From NCBI GenBank assembly GCA_945873715.1, contig CAMCFL010000049.1, positions 1 through 11,509 of the forward strand: 11,509 nt of DNA, given 5' to 3'. Position 1 is the stretch's first letter. The number at the start of each line of letters is the position of its first letter. Below are positions 1-8,300 of the stretch, piece after piece. Under the pieces are notes generated by a model. It saw only the letters and a program-made list of their open reading frames with translations. It searched no databases and was not told the DNA's origin. This DNA is from Akkermansia muciniphila. Lineage in GTDB: Bacteria > Verrucomicrobiota > Verrucomicrobiia > Limisphaerales > UBA9464. Made by a program: the position numbers and the translations under genes.

Positions 1-57
1 CATCTCCACCAGGGTGAAGCCGGTCGTTCGGCGGTTGGGCGGAAGCGCAGGGGTCAT
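1..57 (-). CDS. Prepilin-type N-terminal leader, 5' end of a pseudopilin-like gene (partial)
   Basis: The 19 codons visible before the window edge translate as MTPALPPNRRTTGFTLVEM. This is a class III (type IV prepilin) leader: a short basic segment (R9, R10), glycine at -1 (G13), phenylalanine at +1 and glutamate at +5 (E18). Prepilin peptidase would cut between G13 and F14 and methylate F14. The hydrophobic helix expected next lies outside the window. The ATG (55-57) overlaps the TGA (54-56) of the beta-propeller gene as ATGA, which suggests translational coupling. An AGGA lies 11 nt upstream, somewhat far for a ribosome site. Such short-leader proteins are major pilins, type II secretion pseudopilins or the many paralogous H-X9-DG type surface proteins of Verrucomicrobiota and Planctomycetota. 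The visible part cannot tell these apart. Confidence 0.75.
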   Translation of the reverse strand, partial: MTPALPPNRRTTGFTLVEM

Positions 58-3000
58 GGTCCGGTCATTCCTGCGGTGGGTGAGACTTTCACCAACCGGG
101 TTCCATAGCCGGGCACCCACAGGGTGGCATTGGCTGACGCGTCTCCGGCGGTCCAGTCCACCCAGTACCCACACAAAGCCGGAGCGACACCGACCAGGGC
201 GGGCCCCGAGGTGGTTGGGCGAATGAATCCAAGGCCCTCGGGGGCATCGGCGAGAAGGAGGGAACCCACGTTCCGGAGGACGGGACTTCCGCCCGGGACA
301 TTCACGGAGGTTCCCTTCGACCAACGCGCGTCGTTGCCAACCTTGAGTGAATCGATGCGGGCTGGCGCTGCGTTGGTCCCGGACGGTTCGACGGCGAAGA
401 CCTGACCGTCCGACATCACCTGGACCGGCGTGTGGCCGGAGACCGTGGTGACGTCGACGAGGCTCGCGGCGAGACCGTCGTAGGCCAGTGCGGACAGCTC
501 GGTGCGTCCGGCGGGCGTATTGGTCGTGGTCCCGCTGGTATAGAGCAGGGCCCCGCGATGCGAGATCCCGGACAACTCGGCCGGGAGCGCCACAGGTTTG
601 CGGATCATGGGTTCGGCCGGGTCGGCAAAGTCGACCACGTCGAGAACGTTGCGGGTCTCGGTGATCCACCAGGGCGTGGGGAATCCCGGGCCGACAATGA
701 TTCCGCCGTCATCGGTCTTGGGTTCCTCGCGGGTGATCGCCTCGGCGTGGGACACATAAAGCCGACCGTCGGCGGCGAACGCTTCGGAGAATCCGCGGAA
801 CACGTCCGATCCGCCGAGCGTCAGGCAGCTGCGCAGCTTCGGACTGCCCACGAGCGAGATGTCCTCGGCCACCACCGCCAACGAATTCTTCCACCACCAC
901 CATCCCCGTCCACCGCCCCAGAAGGCGTCCACACCCGGCGCCAGCACCAGATCCCAACCACGGAAGTACCCGGAGTTGGACTGGGCGGGTTCCACCCAGA
1001 GGATCAGTCCGGGGGCTGCCTTCAACGCGCGGAACACGGAGCCGTAATAGAGGTCTGGACGTTGGATCCGGCTTTCTCCGAGCAGGCGCGGTTGATCGCC
1101 ATCGAAACCGATCTCACGTGCGACGAGCTGCCCGGGAAGGGTGATCTGGTTCCAGTTGGTGACGACGATGGAATTGGTCACGGGCACCGTGCCCTCGCCC
1201 CTCCAGGTGACGACGACGTTGGTTCCGAGGACCGGCTCGGTCCGGTAGGTATCGGGCTCCTGCTGGAGGAGGTGCAAGCGGCCGCCATCCATTTCGAAGC
1301 CAACCACAGGAAAGTCAGGCAGCACCAGCGAACCCAGCACGACCTCCGGTGCCGCCGATGCCACGCGGCGCACGGTGGGAATCGAACTGCTGGTCGCGCT
1401 CAGGAGCACCAGACGATCGCCATCGACCCGGACCCGGCTGACGACCAGCGAGAGGTCGAGCTCGGCCTTGACGACGGGTTTGTCGCGATCGGCGGCATCG
1501 ACCACCAGCAATTCCTGGCCGGAGAGCGAGAGGAGCCGATCCGAGAGGGCGGTCGCGCGACGCGCCTGGAGTCGATGCGGGATGATCCCGCGTTTCACCA
1601 GACGATCGCCGGAGTAATCGACCAACTGCATCGCCTGGATGTACTGGCCGTCTTCATAGCCCTGCCACGGGACCAGCACGAGCCCGAGCTCCGGCAGGTA
1701 CTTGAAGGCTTTTTCATCCGAATTGGCCTCGCTCCACGACCAACCCGTGCCGAGGAACACCTTGCTCAGCTGGGTGGGCTTGGTCTCGTCGGCCACATCG
1801 AAGAGCGCCACCGTGGCATTCCCCTGCTCCACTCCGACCGCCAACAGGCGGTTGGAGCCCACCGGTTCGAGGTAGCTGGAATAGCCGGGGATCTGAAGTT
1901 CCCCGCGAATGGCCGGGGTGAGCGGGTTGGAGAGATCAATGATCCAAAGCGGATCAATCCGCCGGAACGTCACGACGTAAGCGCGATCGGCGACGAAGCG
2001 GGTGGCGAAGAGGGATTCGTTCTCGATGATCTTGAGCTGGCCCAATGGCAACGGGGTCGTCGGGGTCGCGAGGCTGAAGGTCTGCAGCCAGGTGGACATC
2101 GGCGAGGCCTGTTCATAGGCGTTGTACACCTGCTTCTCCACCACCGGCGGGACCAGACGCTCGCCATTTGGACCGTACTCCCGGGTGTACCAATTGGTCC
2201 GGGTCACCATCCGCCATTCCGCGTCCCGGGAAGAAACCACCGTGAGCACTTCATCCCGCAGGTTCATCTTGAACTTGTCCGTCACCCGGCCCTGCACCTG
2301 GGCCGACCCCATCTGCGCGACCACGCCCGTGGGATCGGCGATGTCAAACACCGTCACCCCATGAACCCCCGGCCGGAGCCAGATGGGTTGGAGCGGATCA
2401 TCCACCCCGGTCGCCGGCCCGCTGGTGGCGACAAAGAGGAAGCGGTCAGTCGCCTGGATCGCATCGGGATTGGCCGCGATGACCTTCTCGCCCCGTGCCA
2501 TCGGGTTCGCCGGATCGACGAGATCGAACGAGACCACTCCGGTCTCCGCACGCCAAACGGATCCCTGGGTCGGGTCGGTCGGCGACACCGGCTGCACGCT
2601 CCACCGGTAGGTGGCAAGATACAGGGCGGAACCCACCATCCGGCTCTCGCGGATCTGACCGGCAAAGGACAGGCGCGGTCCCAGCTCGGGAATCCCGTTG
2701 CGCACCCGGACCAAAAGGACTTCGCCCGACGCCGAATCGCAGGCGCTGGAAGTCAGAAGCGCGACCCATCGGTCGTCCGGGGCTCCGCCAGGGAGGAGGT
2801 ACATCTGTTCCCCTTGGGCAGCGAAGGACAGCGTTCCGCGAAGCACGGGCTGATCGACATTCGCCAGATCGATGACCTGAAAGCCGCGCGCACTGTTGAA
2901 AAAGTAGAGGGTCGAACCATCGATCTGCCAGATGTCGGACTCCACGACCGCCCGGCCCGAACCCGTCTCGGAACCCCGCACCTCGGTCGTCGGGGGACCG

Positions 3001-3422
3001 GCACCCAGATTCACGGCGGCATCCCCGCCGGGCACGGCGGAATTGGTGGAGACCACCGCGGAGAACTCACGGGTCCCGCTGAAGAAGGAGGCGGGCAACG
3101 GCAGTTCTGCCGCCGTCTCACCCCGAGCCCGCAGCAACTCCACTTCGGCCTGGATCGGCACGGTCAAGATGACTTCTGCCACGCCTTCCGCCGGCCAGTG
3201 GTCCTTGCGCGGAACCCAGGCTCCCGCACCCAGGCGGGGCCGGCTTTCGAGACTGATCCGGCGGCATCCCTCCGGAAGTTGGACCGTCACCAGGAGGTTG
3301 GTGCCATCCGGCCGGATCCGTGTGATCACAGGATCCTTGCCGGCAAGGGCCTGCGGGGAGGCAAGGGCCACCAGCCAAGCCAGCAAGCCCAGCCTCAGGA
3401 GGCCGAATCGTCGGTTGTTCAT
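54..3422 (-). CDS. Secreted beta-propeller domain protein (COG4880 / PF09826-like)
   Basis: This encodes 1122 residues. I recognise the family of secreted proteins with a C-terminal beta-propeller distantly related to WD40. The clearest block lies near residues 475-530, with the stretches DPLWIIDLSNPLTPAIRGEL and GYSSYLEPVGSNRLLAVG, followed by a FKYLPELGLVLVPW segment. Blade-like repeats of the form 'xVIDLANxxxPVLRGTL' recur along the chain. The ATG at 3420-3422 is chosen because it gives a clean Sec signal peptide (MNNRR, then a Leu/Ala-rich core ending in ALA before GK) and has GAGGAAG five bases upstream. The frame is open up to a TTG at 3473 that would overlap the ATPase stop, but this adds 17 polar residues ahead of the signal peptide. 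Residues 841-844 are four tryptophans in a row after a glycine-rich turn. The function of the family is unknown. The protein is probably periplasmic or on the cell surface. It ends in an ATGA overlap with the pilin-like gene. Confidence 0.88.
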   Translation of the reverse strand: MNNRRFGLLRLGLLAWLVALASPQALAGKDPVITRIRPDGTNLLVTVQLPEGCRRISLESRPRLGAGAWVPRKDHWPAEGVAEVILTVPIQAEVELLRARGETAAELPLPASFFSGTREFSAVVSTNSAVPGGDAAVNLGAGPPTTEVRGSETGSGRAVVESDIWQIDGSTLYFFNSARGFQVIDLANVDQPVLRGTLSFAAQGEQMYLLPGGAPDDRWVALLTSSACDSASGEVLLVRVRNGIPELGPRLSFAGQIRESRMVGSALYLATYRWSVQPVSPTDPTQGSVWRAETGVVSFDLVDPANPMARGEKVIAANPDAIQATDRFLFVATSGPATGVDDPLQPIWLRPGVHGVTVFDIADPTGVVAQMGSAQVQGRVTDKFKMNLRDEVLTVVSSRDAEWRMVTRTNWYTREYGPNGERLVPPVVEKQVYNAYEQASPMSTWLQTFSLATPTTPLPLGQLKIIENESLFATRFVADRAYVVTFRRIDPLWIIDLSNPLTPAIRGELQIPGYSSYLEPVGSNRLLAVGVEQGNATVALFDVADETKPTQLSKVFLGTGWSWSEANSDEKAFKYLPELGLVLVPWQGYEDGQYIQAMQLVDYSGDRLVKRGIIPHRLQARRATALSDRLLSLSGQELLVVDAADRDKPVVKAELDLSLVVSRVRVDGDRLVLLSATSSSIPTVRRVASAAPEVVLGSLVLPDFPVVGFEMDGGRLHLLQQEPDTYRTEPVLGTNVVVTWRGEGTVPVTNSIVVTNWNQITLPGQLVAREIGFDGDQPRLLGESRIQRPDLYYGSVFRALKAAPGLILWVEPAQSNSGYFRGWDLVLAPGVDAFWGGGRGWWWWKNSLAVVAEDISLVGSPKLRSCLTLGGSDVFRGFSEAFAADGRLYVSHAEAITREEPKTDDGGIIVGPGFPTPWWITETRNVLDVVDFADPAEPMIRKPVALPAELSGISHRGALLYTSGTTTNTPAGRTELSALAYDGLAASLVDVTTVSGHTPVQVMSDGQVFAVEPSGTNAAPARIDSLKVGNDARWSKGTSVNVPGGSPVLRNVGSLLLADAPEGLGFIRPTTSGPALVGVAPALCGYWVDWTAGDASANATLWVPGYGTRLVKVSPTAGMTGP

Positions 3423-3424
3423 GT

Positions 3425-3431
3425 CTTCCTC
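3425..3431 (-). promoter_or_regulatory. Ribosome binding site of the beta-propeller gene
   Basis: On the minus strand GAGGAAG is followed by AC and the ATG at 3422. This puts a GAGG core five bases from the start. It supports the ATG at 3422 over the TTG at 3473. Confidence 0.7.
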
Positions 3432-3469
3432 AAAGTGGTCGCCGTGACGCCTCGGCGTCCCGGCAGTGT

Positions 3470-4558
3470 TCAATCCGCACGCGGATCTGCGGTCTCCGGG
3501 TACGGGGCCGGCTCGGTGTCATTCGCATCGCGTTCCCGCCCAGCGGGACCGATGGCCGAGGTGACGCCGTTACCCACACGATGATCTGGCACATCCCCGG
3601 CAAGACCACCGAACCGGCCCCAAAAACCATATGGCCCCAGGGTGCCCGGACCGGACATCGTCCCATCCACCACCCCGGGCTCAAACCATTCGACGAACAA
3701 TTCCTCCAACGTCATCGGAAAGAGATTCACCCGCACCCCGGGCACGGACCGTATTCCGTCGAGTTGTGAGTCATCGGAGACGCGCGCAATGGCGGTCAGG
3801 ACCGGTCCCAGACGGGTGCTTCTCAACGCCCCGGGCACTTCAGCTCCCGCCGGCACATCCACCCCCGGATAGACCACCTGCACCCGCCGCATGGTCCGCT
3901 GCCAATCCTCCACCGCACCGGAACCGACGATACGCCCCCGATCCAGGATCCCGACGTGGGTCGCCAACCGTTCCACGTCGGCCAGCAGATGGGTGCTCAA
4001 CAGGACGGTGCACCCGTCGGTCCGCAGCAGGGCCTCGACCAGACTGCGCAGGAGATCACGACGCGACACTGGATCCAGGCCCGCCGCCGGCTCGTCCAGC
4101 AGGAGGACATCCGGCCTTGCCGACAGGGCCACAACGAGTGCGGCGAGACGCTGGTGTCCGCCGGAAAGCCGTCCCAAAGGCCTGTTCCAGGGCAGTTCCC
4201 AGCGTCCCGCCAGTTCGCGCGCCAGACCGCGATCCCAGCGCTCGAAGAAATGTGCCGAATACCGGCTTAGATCCTCCAGGGCCATCCAGTCCGGCGGTCG
4301 TCCCGCCTGCGCCACGTAGGCCACCCGCTGCCGCTCCGCCGCCGTTGCCGTCCACCAGTCCCGCCCCAGCAACTGGGCCTCGCCCGCATCCGGGCGCAAC
4401 AAACCCATCAATAGCCGGAGGGTGGTTGTCTTGCCTGCCCCGTTCCTCCCGATCAACCCGTACACCATTCCCCGCTCGACCCGCAGATCAAGGCCGTTGA
4501 CCGCCACGACCCCCCGGAAGGTTTTTGTCAGGCCTTTTGCTGTGATCGGCGCGTTCAT
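3470..4558 (-). CDS. ABC transporter ATP-binding protein (YtrB/ABC-2 export type)
   Basis: This 362-residue protein has a complete nucleotide-binding domain. Walker A is GRNGAGKTT at 37-45, the Q-loop glutamine is Q84, the signature is LSGGH at 131-135, Walker B is VLLLDEP at 151-157 with catalytic E156, the D-loop is AGLD at 159-162 and the switch histidine is H190. It has no membrane segments, so it must energise a separate permease, and none is in the window. Closest in style are the single-domain ATPases of ABC-2 exporters regulated by YtrA-type GntR proteins. Relatives usually run to about 290-310 residues. Here about 65 extra residues (roughly 296-362) form a Gly/Pro-rich then acidic tail with no recognised domain. 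The third codon positions of the tail remain GC-rich, so it looks like real coding sequence. The start has a strong GGAGGT five bases upstream, 36 nt after the repressor stop. The gene lies mid-operon. Confidence 0.93.
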   Translation of the reverse strand: MNAPITAKGLTKTFRGVVAVNGLDLRVERGMVYGLIGRNGAGKTTTLRLLMGLLRPDAGEAQLLGRDWWTATAAERQRVAYVAQAGRPPDWMALEDLSRYSAHFFERWDRGLARELAGRWELPWNRPLGRLSGGHQRLAALVVALSARPDVLLLDEPAAGLDPVSRRDLLRSLVEALLRTDGCTVLLSTHLLADVERLATHVGILDRGRIVGSGAVEDWQRTMRRVQVVYPGVDVPAGAEVPGALRSTRLGPVLTAIARVSDDSQLDGIRSVPGVRVNLFPMTLEELFVEWFEPGVVDGTMSGPGTLGPYGFWGRFGGLAGDVPDHRVGNGVTSAIGPAGRERDANDTEPAPYPETADPRAD

Positions 4559-4563
4559 TGAGC

Positions 4564-4569
4564 ACCTCC
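4564..4569 (-). promoter_or_regulatory. Strong ribosome binding site of the ABC ATPase gene
   Basis: GGAGGT on the minus strand lies five bases before the ATG at 4558. It is the best Shine-Dalgarno match in the window. It fixes the start of the ATPase and implies efficient internal re-initiation after the repressor gene. Confidence 0.8.
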
Positions 4570-4594
4570 AGCGGCTCGGTGCCGCGTTCGAACG

Positions 4595-5041
4595 TCATCC
4601 ACCGGACACCACCGAAAACTTCACCGGTTCGTTCTGTCCGGCGGGCTCCGGCTTTTGCAAGGCTGCCAGTTCCTCCCGGACCACCTGCACGACCCGACCG
4701 GCGGCGATCCCCAACTGGGATGCCTCCAGAGCCAACTGACGAGCCGATCGGCGGATGGCCTGATCCTGCTCCGCCGGTGCCAGACCGGGCGATTGCAGGG
4801 CCACGTACGCCCCTTTTCCGTGCCGCATCTCCAGCACCCCTTCGCGTTCGAGCTCGGTATAAACCCGGACGACGGTGGTTGGATTGACCGCCAGGGCCGA
4901 CGCCAATTCGCGGATGGAGGGCAGTTGATCTCCCGGACGAAGCGTGCCGCCGGCGATGTAATACTTCACCTGATCCATCAACTGTCGATACGCCGGGATG
5001 CCGGAACGTGGATCAAGTTGGAGGTGGAGGGCGGCGGGCAT
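4595..5041 (-). CDS. GntR-family transcriptional regulator, YtrA subfamily
   Basis: This 148-residue protein has an N-terminal winged helix-turn-helix at about 8-80. It begins with the family's typical 'GIPAYRQLMDQVKYYIAGGTL' region. The recognition-helix segment is PSIRELASALAVNPTTVVRV (41-60), followed by YTELEREGVLEMRHGKGAYV (61-80), where the GKG wing is clear. The C-terminal part is short and helical (about 90-130). It lacks the large effector domains of the FadR, HutC or MocR groups, which defines the YtrA subgroup. YtrA proteins usually repress their own operon, which contains ABC transporter genes, and the ATPase directly downstream fits this. The gene is first in the minus-strand operon, directly behind a probable sigma-70-type promoter. 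The leader before the ATG would be only about 12 nt with no clear ribosome site. The last 20 residues are polar and poorly conserved. The signal it senses is unknown. Confidence 0.92.
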   Translation of the reverse strand: MPAALHLQLDPRSGIPAYRQLMDQVKYYIAGGTLRPGDQLPSIRELASALAVNPTTVVRVYTELEREGVLEMRHGKGAYVALQSPGLAPAEQDQAIRRSARQLALEASQLGIAAGRVVQVVREELAALQKPEPAGQNEPVKFSVVSGG

Positions 5042-5057
5042 TGCGAACTTTCGAACT

Positions 5058-5069
5058 GTGTGATAACAC
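5058..5069. promoter_or_regulatory. Candidate operator: GTGT-N4-ACAC inverted repeat over the -10
   Basis: GTGT (5058-5061) and ACAC (5066-5069) form a short perfect inverted repeat that overlaps the -10 box of the predicted promoter. GntR-family dimers bind such palindromes, and a site here would block RNA polymerase, which fits autoregulation by the adjacent YtrA-type protein. The arms are only 4 bp, so chance is a serious alternative. Confidence 0.3.
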
Positions 5070-5087
5070 CCAAACAGATAATGTCAA
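5060..5087 (-). promoter_or_regulatory. Predicted sigma-70-type promoter of the GntR-ABC-propeller operon
   Basis: On the minus strand there is a perfect -35 TTGACA (5082-5087), a 16-bp spacer and a -10 TATCAC (5060-5065). Transcription would begin near 5053, about 12 nt before the ATG of the regulator. The perfect -35 makes this the strongest promoter candidate in the window. The -10 matches TATAAT at four of six positions. Confidence 0.5.
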
Positions 5088-5126
5088 TGGTCGCGGCCGG
5101 TTCGCAGGGATGGGGGCATCTGCGGG

Positions 5127-5187
5127 TGTAGGCCGCCTGCCCTCCGGCGGCGATGAAGGAACGCCCGCTGAGGGCAGCGGGCCTACA
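5127..5187. repeat. REP-like paired inverted hairpins (head-to-head)
   Basis: The left unit begins TGTAGGCCGCCTGCCCTC (5127-5144). The right unit, read on the other strand, begins TGTAGGCCCGCTGCCCTC (5187-5170). They match at 16 of 18 positions. Each unit also folds on itself: GCCGCC (5132-5137) pairs with GGCGGC (5146-5151) around an 8-nt loop, and GCCCGCT (5163-5169) pairs with AGCGGGC (5176-5182) around a 6-nt loop. A conserved tip (TGTAGGCC) joined to an imperfect GC-rich hairpin, paired in inverted orientation, is the architecture of REP/BIME elements. These are dispersed genomic repeats mobilised by TnpA-REP transposases. It lies between divergent promoters, so it is not a shared terminator. 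No other copy was noticed in the window. Confidence 0.65.
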
Positions 5188-5395
5188 ACGGTTGCCACGG
5201 ACTCGCGGGGCTCGTCCCTCCAGGCGGCCGGCCAAGGCACCAGGCCCAGGCAGCTGAGCTTGCAGCCATTCAGGGTTGGGGTTCGTCAATCGGCGGGTGG
5301 ATCGGGGAGATGACCCGGAGGGCTTGAGTGTGCCATAAACGGACGTGAATCCGCCGGGGCCACATCCGGTCAGGTTTCAGATACAGGTTTCGAAG
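5188..5395. other. Remaining upstream region of the PSCyt/PSD1 operon, no gene
   Basis: This is about 208 bp between the REP-like pair and the chosen start of the cytochrome-like protein. No conserved short ORF, RNA gene or convincing promoter could be identified. A CATAAA at 5334-5339 has only a weak -35 partner. The promoter of the plus-strand operon should lie here. Confidence 0.5.
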
Positions 5396-8300
5396 ATGCG
5401 TACTACAGGTTCCGAATCAGGGGGGCGGGCGTTGCGACGGTGGGCGGCGGTGCTGGCACTCGGCGTGGCCTCGGCTTCCGTCGGGGCGGCGACGCCCGTG
5501 CTTCAGTTCAACCGCGATATCCGACCGCTGCTTTCAGACAACTGCTTCCATTGTCACGGCCCGGATTCCGGCACACGCAAGGCCGGGCTGCGTCTGGACA
5601 CGCGGGAGGGTCTCTACGGCGGAACGAAGAAGGAAGGTCCGGTCCTCACCCCGGGTGACCCCGCCAAATCCGCATTGTGGAGCCGCATCACGACGTCGGA
5701 CACGGACGACCTCATGCCTCCGCCGGAGTCGCACAAGGAATTGAAGGCGGAGCAGCGGGCGACCTTGAAACGGTGGATCGAAGAAGGCGCGCCGTGGCAA
5801 CCGCACTGGGCCTTCATCAAGCCAGAGCGCCCGTCCGTGCCGTCGGTGAAGACCACCGGTTGGGTCCGCAATCCCATCGATGCCTTCGTGCTTTCGCGGT
5901 TGGAGGCGATGGGCCTGACGCCCGCGCCGGAGGCGGACCGCCGGACGCTGGCCCGCCGCGCGGCGCTGGATCTCACCGGCCTCCCTCCGAAGCCGGAGGA
6001 AGTGGAAGGGTTCGTCCGGGACTCATCCCCGAAGGCCTACGAAAACTACGTGCAACGACTGCAGGAGTCGTCGGCCTGGGGCGAACATCGCGGACGTTCC
6101 TGGCTGGATGCGGCCCGTTATGCCGACACCCACGGGCTGCACTTCGACAATTACCGGGAGATGTACCCCTACCGCGACTGGGTCATCCGCGCGTTCAACG
6201 CCAACAAACCCTTCGACCGGTTCACGGTCGACCAGATCGCCGGAGACCTCCTGCCCAATCCGACCGAGGACCAGCGGATCGCGACCGGGTTCCATCGATG
6301 CAACATGACCACCAACGAAGGTGGGACCATTGAGGAAGAAAACCTGTCGAACTACGCGCGTGACCGGGTGGAGACGACCTCGTGGGTCTGGCTCGGACTC
6401 ACCGCCAACTGTGCGGTGTGTCACGATCACAAGTTCGATCCCCTGAGCACCCGCGACTTCTACTCGATGGCCGCCTATTTCCGGAACACGACGCAGGGCG
6501 GCTTTGACGGAAATGTGAAGGATTCCAATCCCAGTGTCATCGTTCCCCAGACGGAGCGGGACCAGGCCCGATGGAAGTCCCTGCCGGAGGAAGTGGGCGG
6601 GGTGAAGAAACGGCTCGAGAACCGTCGTCGGGACTCCCGGGGTGACTTCGAGGCATGGATGAAATCCACGGCACCGGAATCGATCGGGGTGGGTCCTTCC
6701 GTTTCCAATCTCCTCGTTCATGCGATCCTGAACGACGGGGCCGGCGATCACCTCTCCATTGCCCACGGACCGACATCGCAGGTCCCCACGTCGAAGGCGT
6801 CTACCTGGAAGCCCGATGGGAAACTGGGTCCGGCCCTCGTCCTCACCCCCGAGACGTCACCGAACCTGGGTGACGCCGGTGACTTCGAGCGGGACCAGTC
6901 TTTCAGCTACGGCGCCTGGGTGCGTGTGCCGGGTGCCGGGACGCATCAGTCAGTCCTGGCGCGCATGGATCAGTCCGATGAATTCCGTGGATGGGACCTG
7001 TTCACGCACGACCGCAACTATGCGGTGCACCTGGTGCACCAATGGCCGGCGAACGCGCTCAAGGTGGTCACCACCGAGAACCCTCTCCGGCCGGGGGACT
7101 GGCAGCATGTCTTCATGACCTACGACGGTTCCGGGAAGGCGGCTGGCCTCCGGATTTTCATCAACGGTCGACCCGCGAAAACCCGGGCGGAGGTCGAAAC
7201 CCTGACCGGGACGCTCCGCACCAAGACCCCTCTTCGGGTGGGTCAACGCAGCAAGGATCAGCACCTGGTCAACGGCGAGGTGCAGGACGTCCGCGTGTAT
7301 GGCCGGACGTTGGATCCGGATGAAGTCCGTTCGCTCGCCGAGGATACGCCCACCCGACTCCTGCTTGCCTTGCCGGCGGAGCGGCGGTCGGCCCCGCAAA
7401 CCGAGGCGCTATACGAATTCTACCTCAATCAACGCGATTCGGGATACCTGCTCACCCGCGAAGAACTGGCCCGTCTCGAATCCGAACGGGAAACCATCCG
7501 CTCCCGCAGCGCCGTGTCGCACGTCCAGCAGGAGAAGATGAACTCGATGCCGACCGCGAAGGTGCTGTTCCGCGGTCAATACGACAAACCGCGTGACACG
7601 GTCGTGGCGGGACCTTTCTCCGTGCTGAACCCGATGCCACCCGGGGCACCCACCAATCGTTTGGGCCTGGCCCGATGGATCGTGGCTCCGGAGAATCCGC
7701 TGACGGCGAGGGTGACGGTGAACCGTTTCTGGCAGGAGATCTTCGGCGCTGGAATCGTCCGCACGACTGAAGATTTCGGCGTCGTGGGCGACCCCCCGGC
7801 GAACCAGGAACTGCTCGACTGGCTGGCGGTCGAGTTCCAGCAGAGCGGTTGGGATGTGAAGCACCTCTTCCGGCTGATGGTGACCTCGGCGGCCTACCGT
7901 CAATCCGGCATGGTCACGGCGACGAAGATCGAGAAGGACCCGGCCAACCGTTACCTCAGCCGGGGTCCGCGCTTCCGGATGGACGCCGAGATGGTGCGGG
8001 ACTACGCACTCGCCGTGTCGGGGCTGATGAGCCGCAAGGTGGGCGGCCCCAGCGTGAAGCCTTACCAACCCGACGGGGTCTGGGAGGCGGTGGCGATGCC
8101 GGAAAGCAACACCCGGCGTTACCAGCGCGACCAGGGCGATTCGCTCTATCGCCGCAGCCTCTACACCTTCTGGAAGCGCGCGGCACCGCCAGCGATGATG
8201 GACGTGTTCAATGCTCCAAGCCGCGAGACTTGCAGCGTGCGTCGTGAGCGCACCAATACCCCGCTGCAGGCACTGGCCACGCTCAACGACATCCAGTTCA

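Noticed and set aside
3423..3473. Upstream TTG start for the propeller gene overlapping the ATPase stop
   Set aside because: It adds 17 polar residues before an otherwise perfect signal peptide and has no better ribosome site than the ATG at 3422.
432..3584. Plus-strand open frame of 1050 codons opposite the beta-propeller gene
   Set aside because: Its translation is rich in Arg, His, Gly and Asp without any recognisable domain, while the opposite strand has a signal peptide and clear propeller family blocks. Long antisense frames are expected from GC-rich codon bias.
3430..3684. Alternative minus-strand frame over the 3' end of the ATPase gene, partly hydrophobic, considered as a frameshifted permease start
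   Set aside because: The ATPase frame keeps GC-rich third positions to its stop. The alternative frame is short and becomes highly basic after one hydrophobic patch.
5281..5345. Promoter for the plus-strand PSCyt operon
   Set aside because: CATAAA at 5334 lacks a believable -35, and other -35-like hexamers lack a -10 at proper spacing.
5345..5395. GTG start for the PSCyt1 protein
   Set aside because: It adds 17 residues with three prolines ahead of the signal peptide. The ATG at 5396 gives a normal N-terminus.
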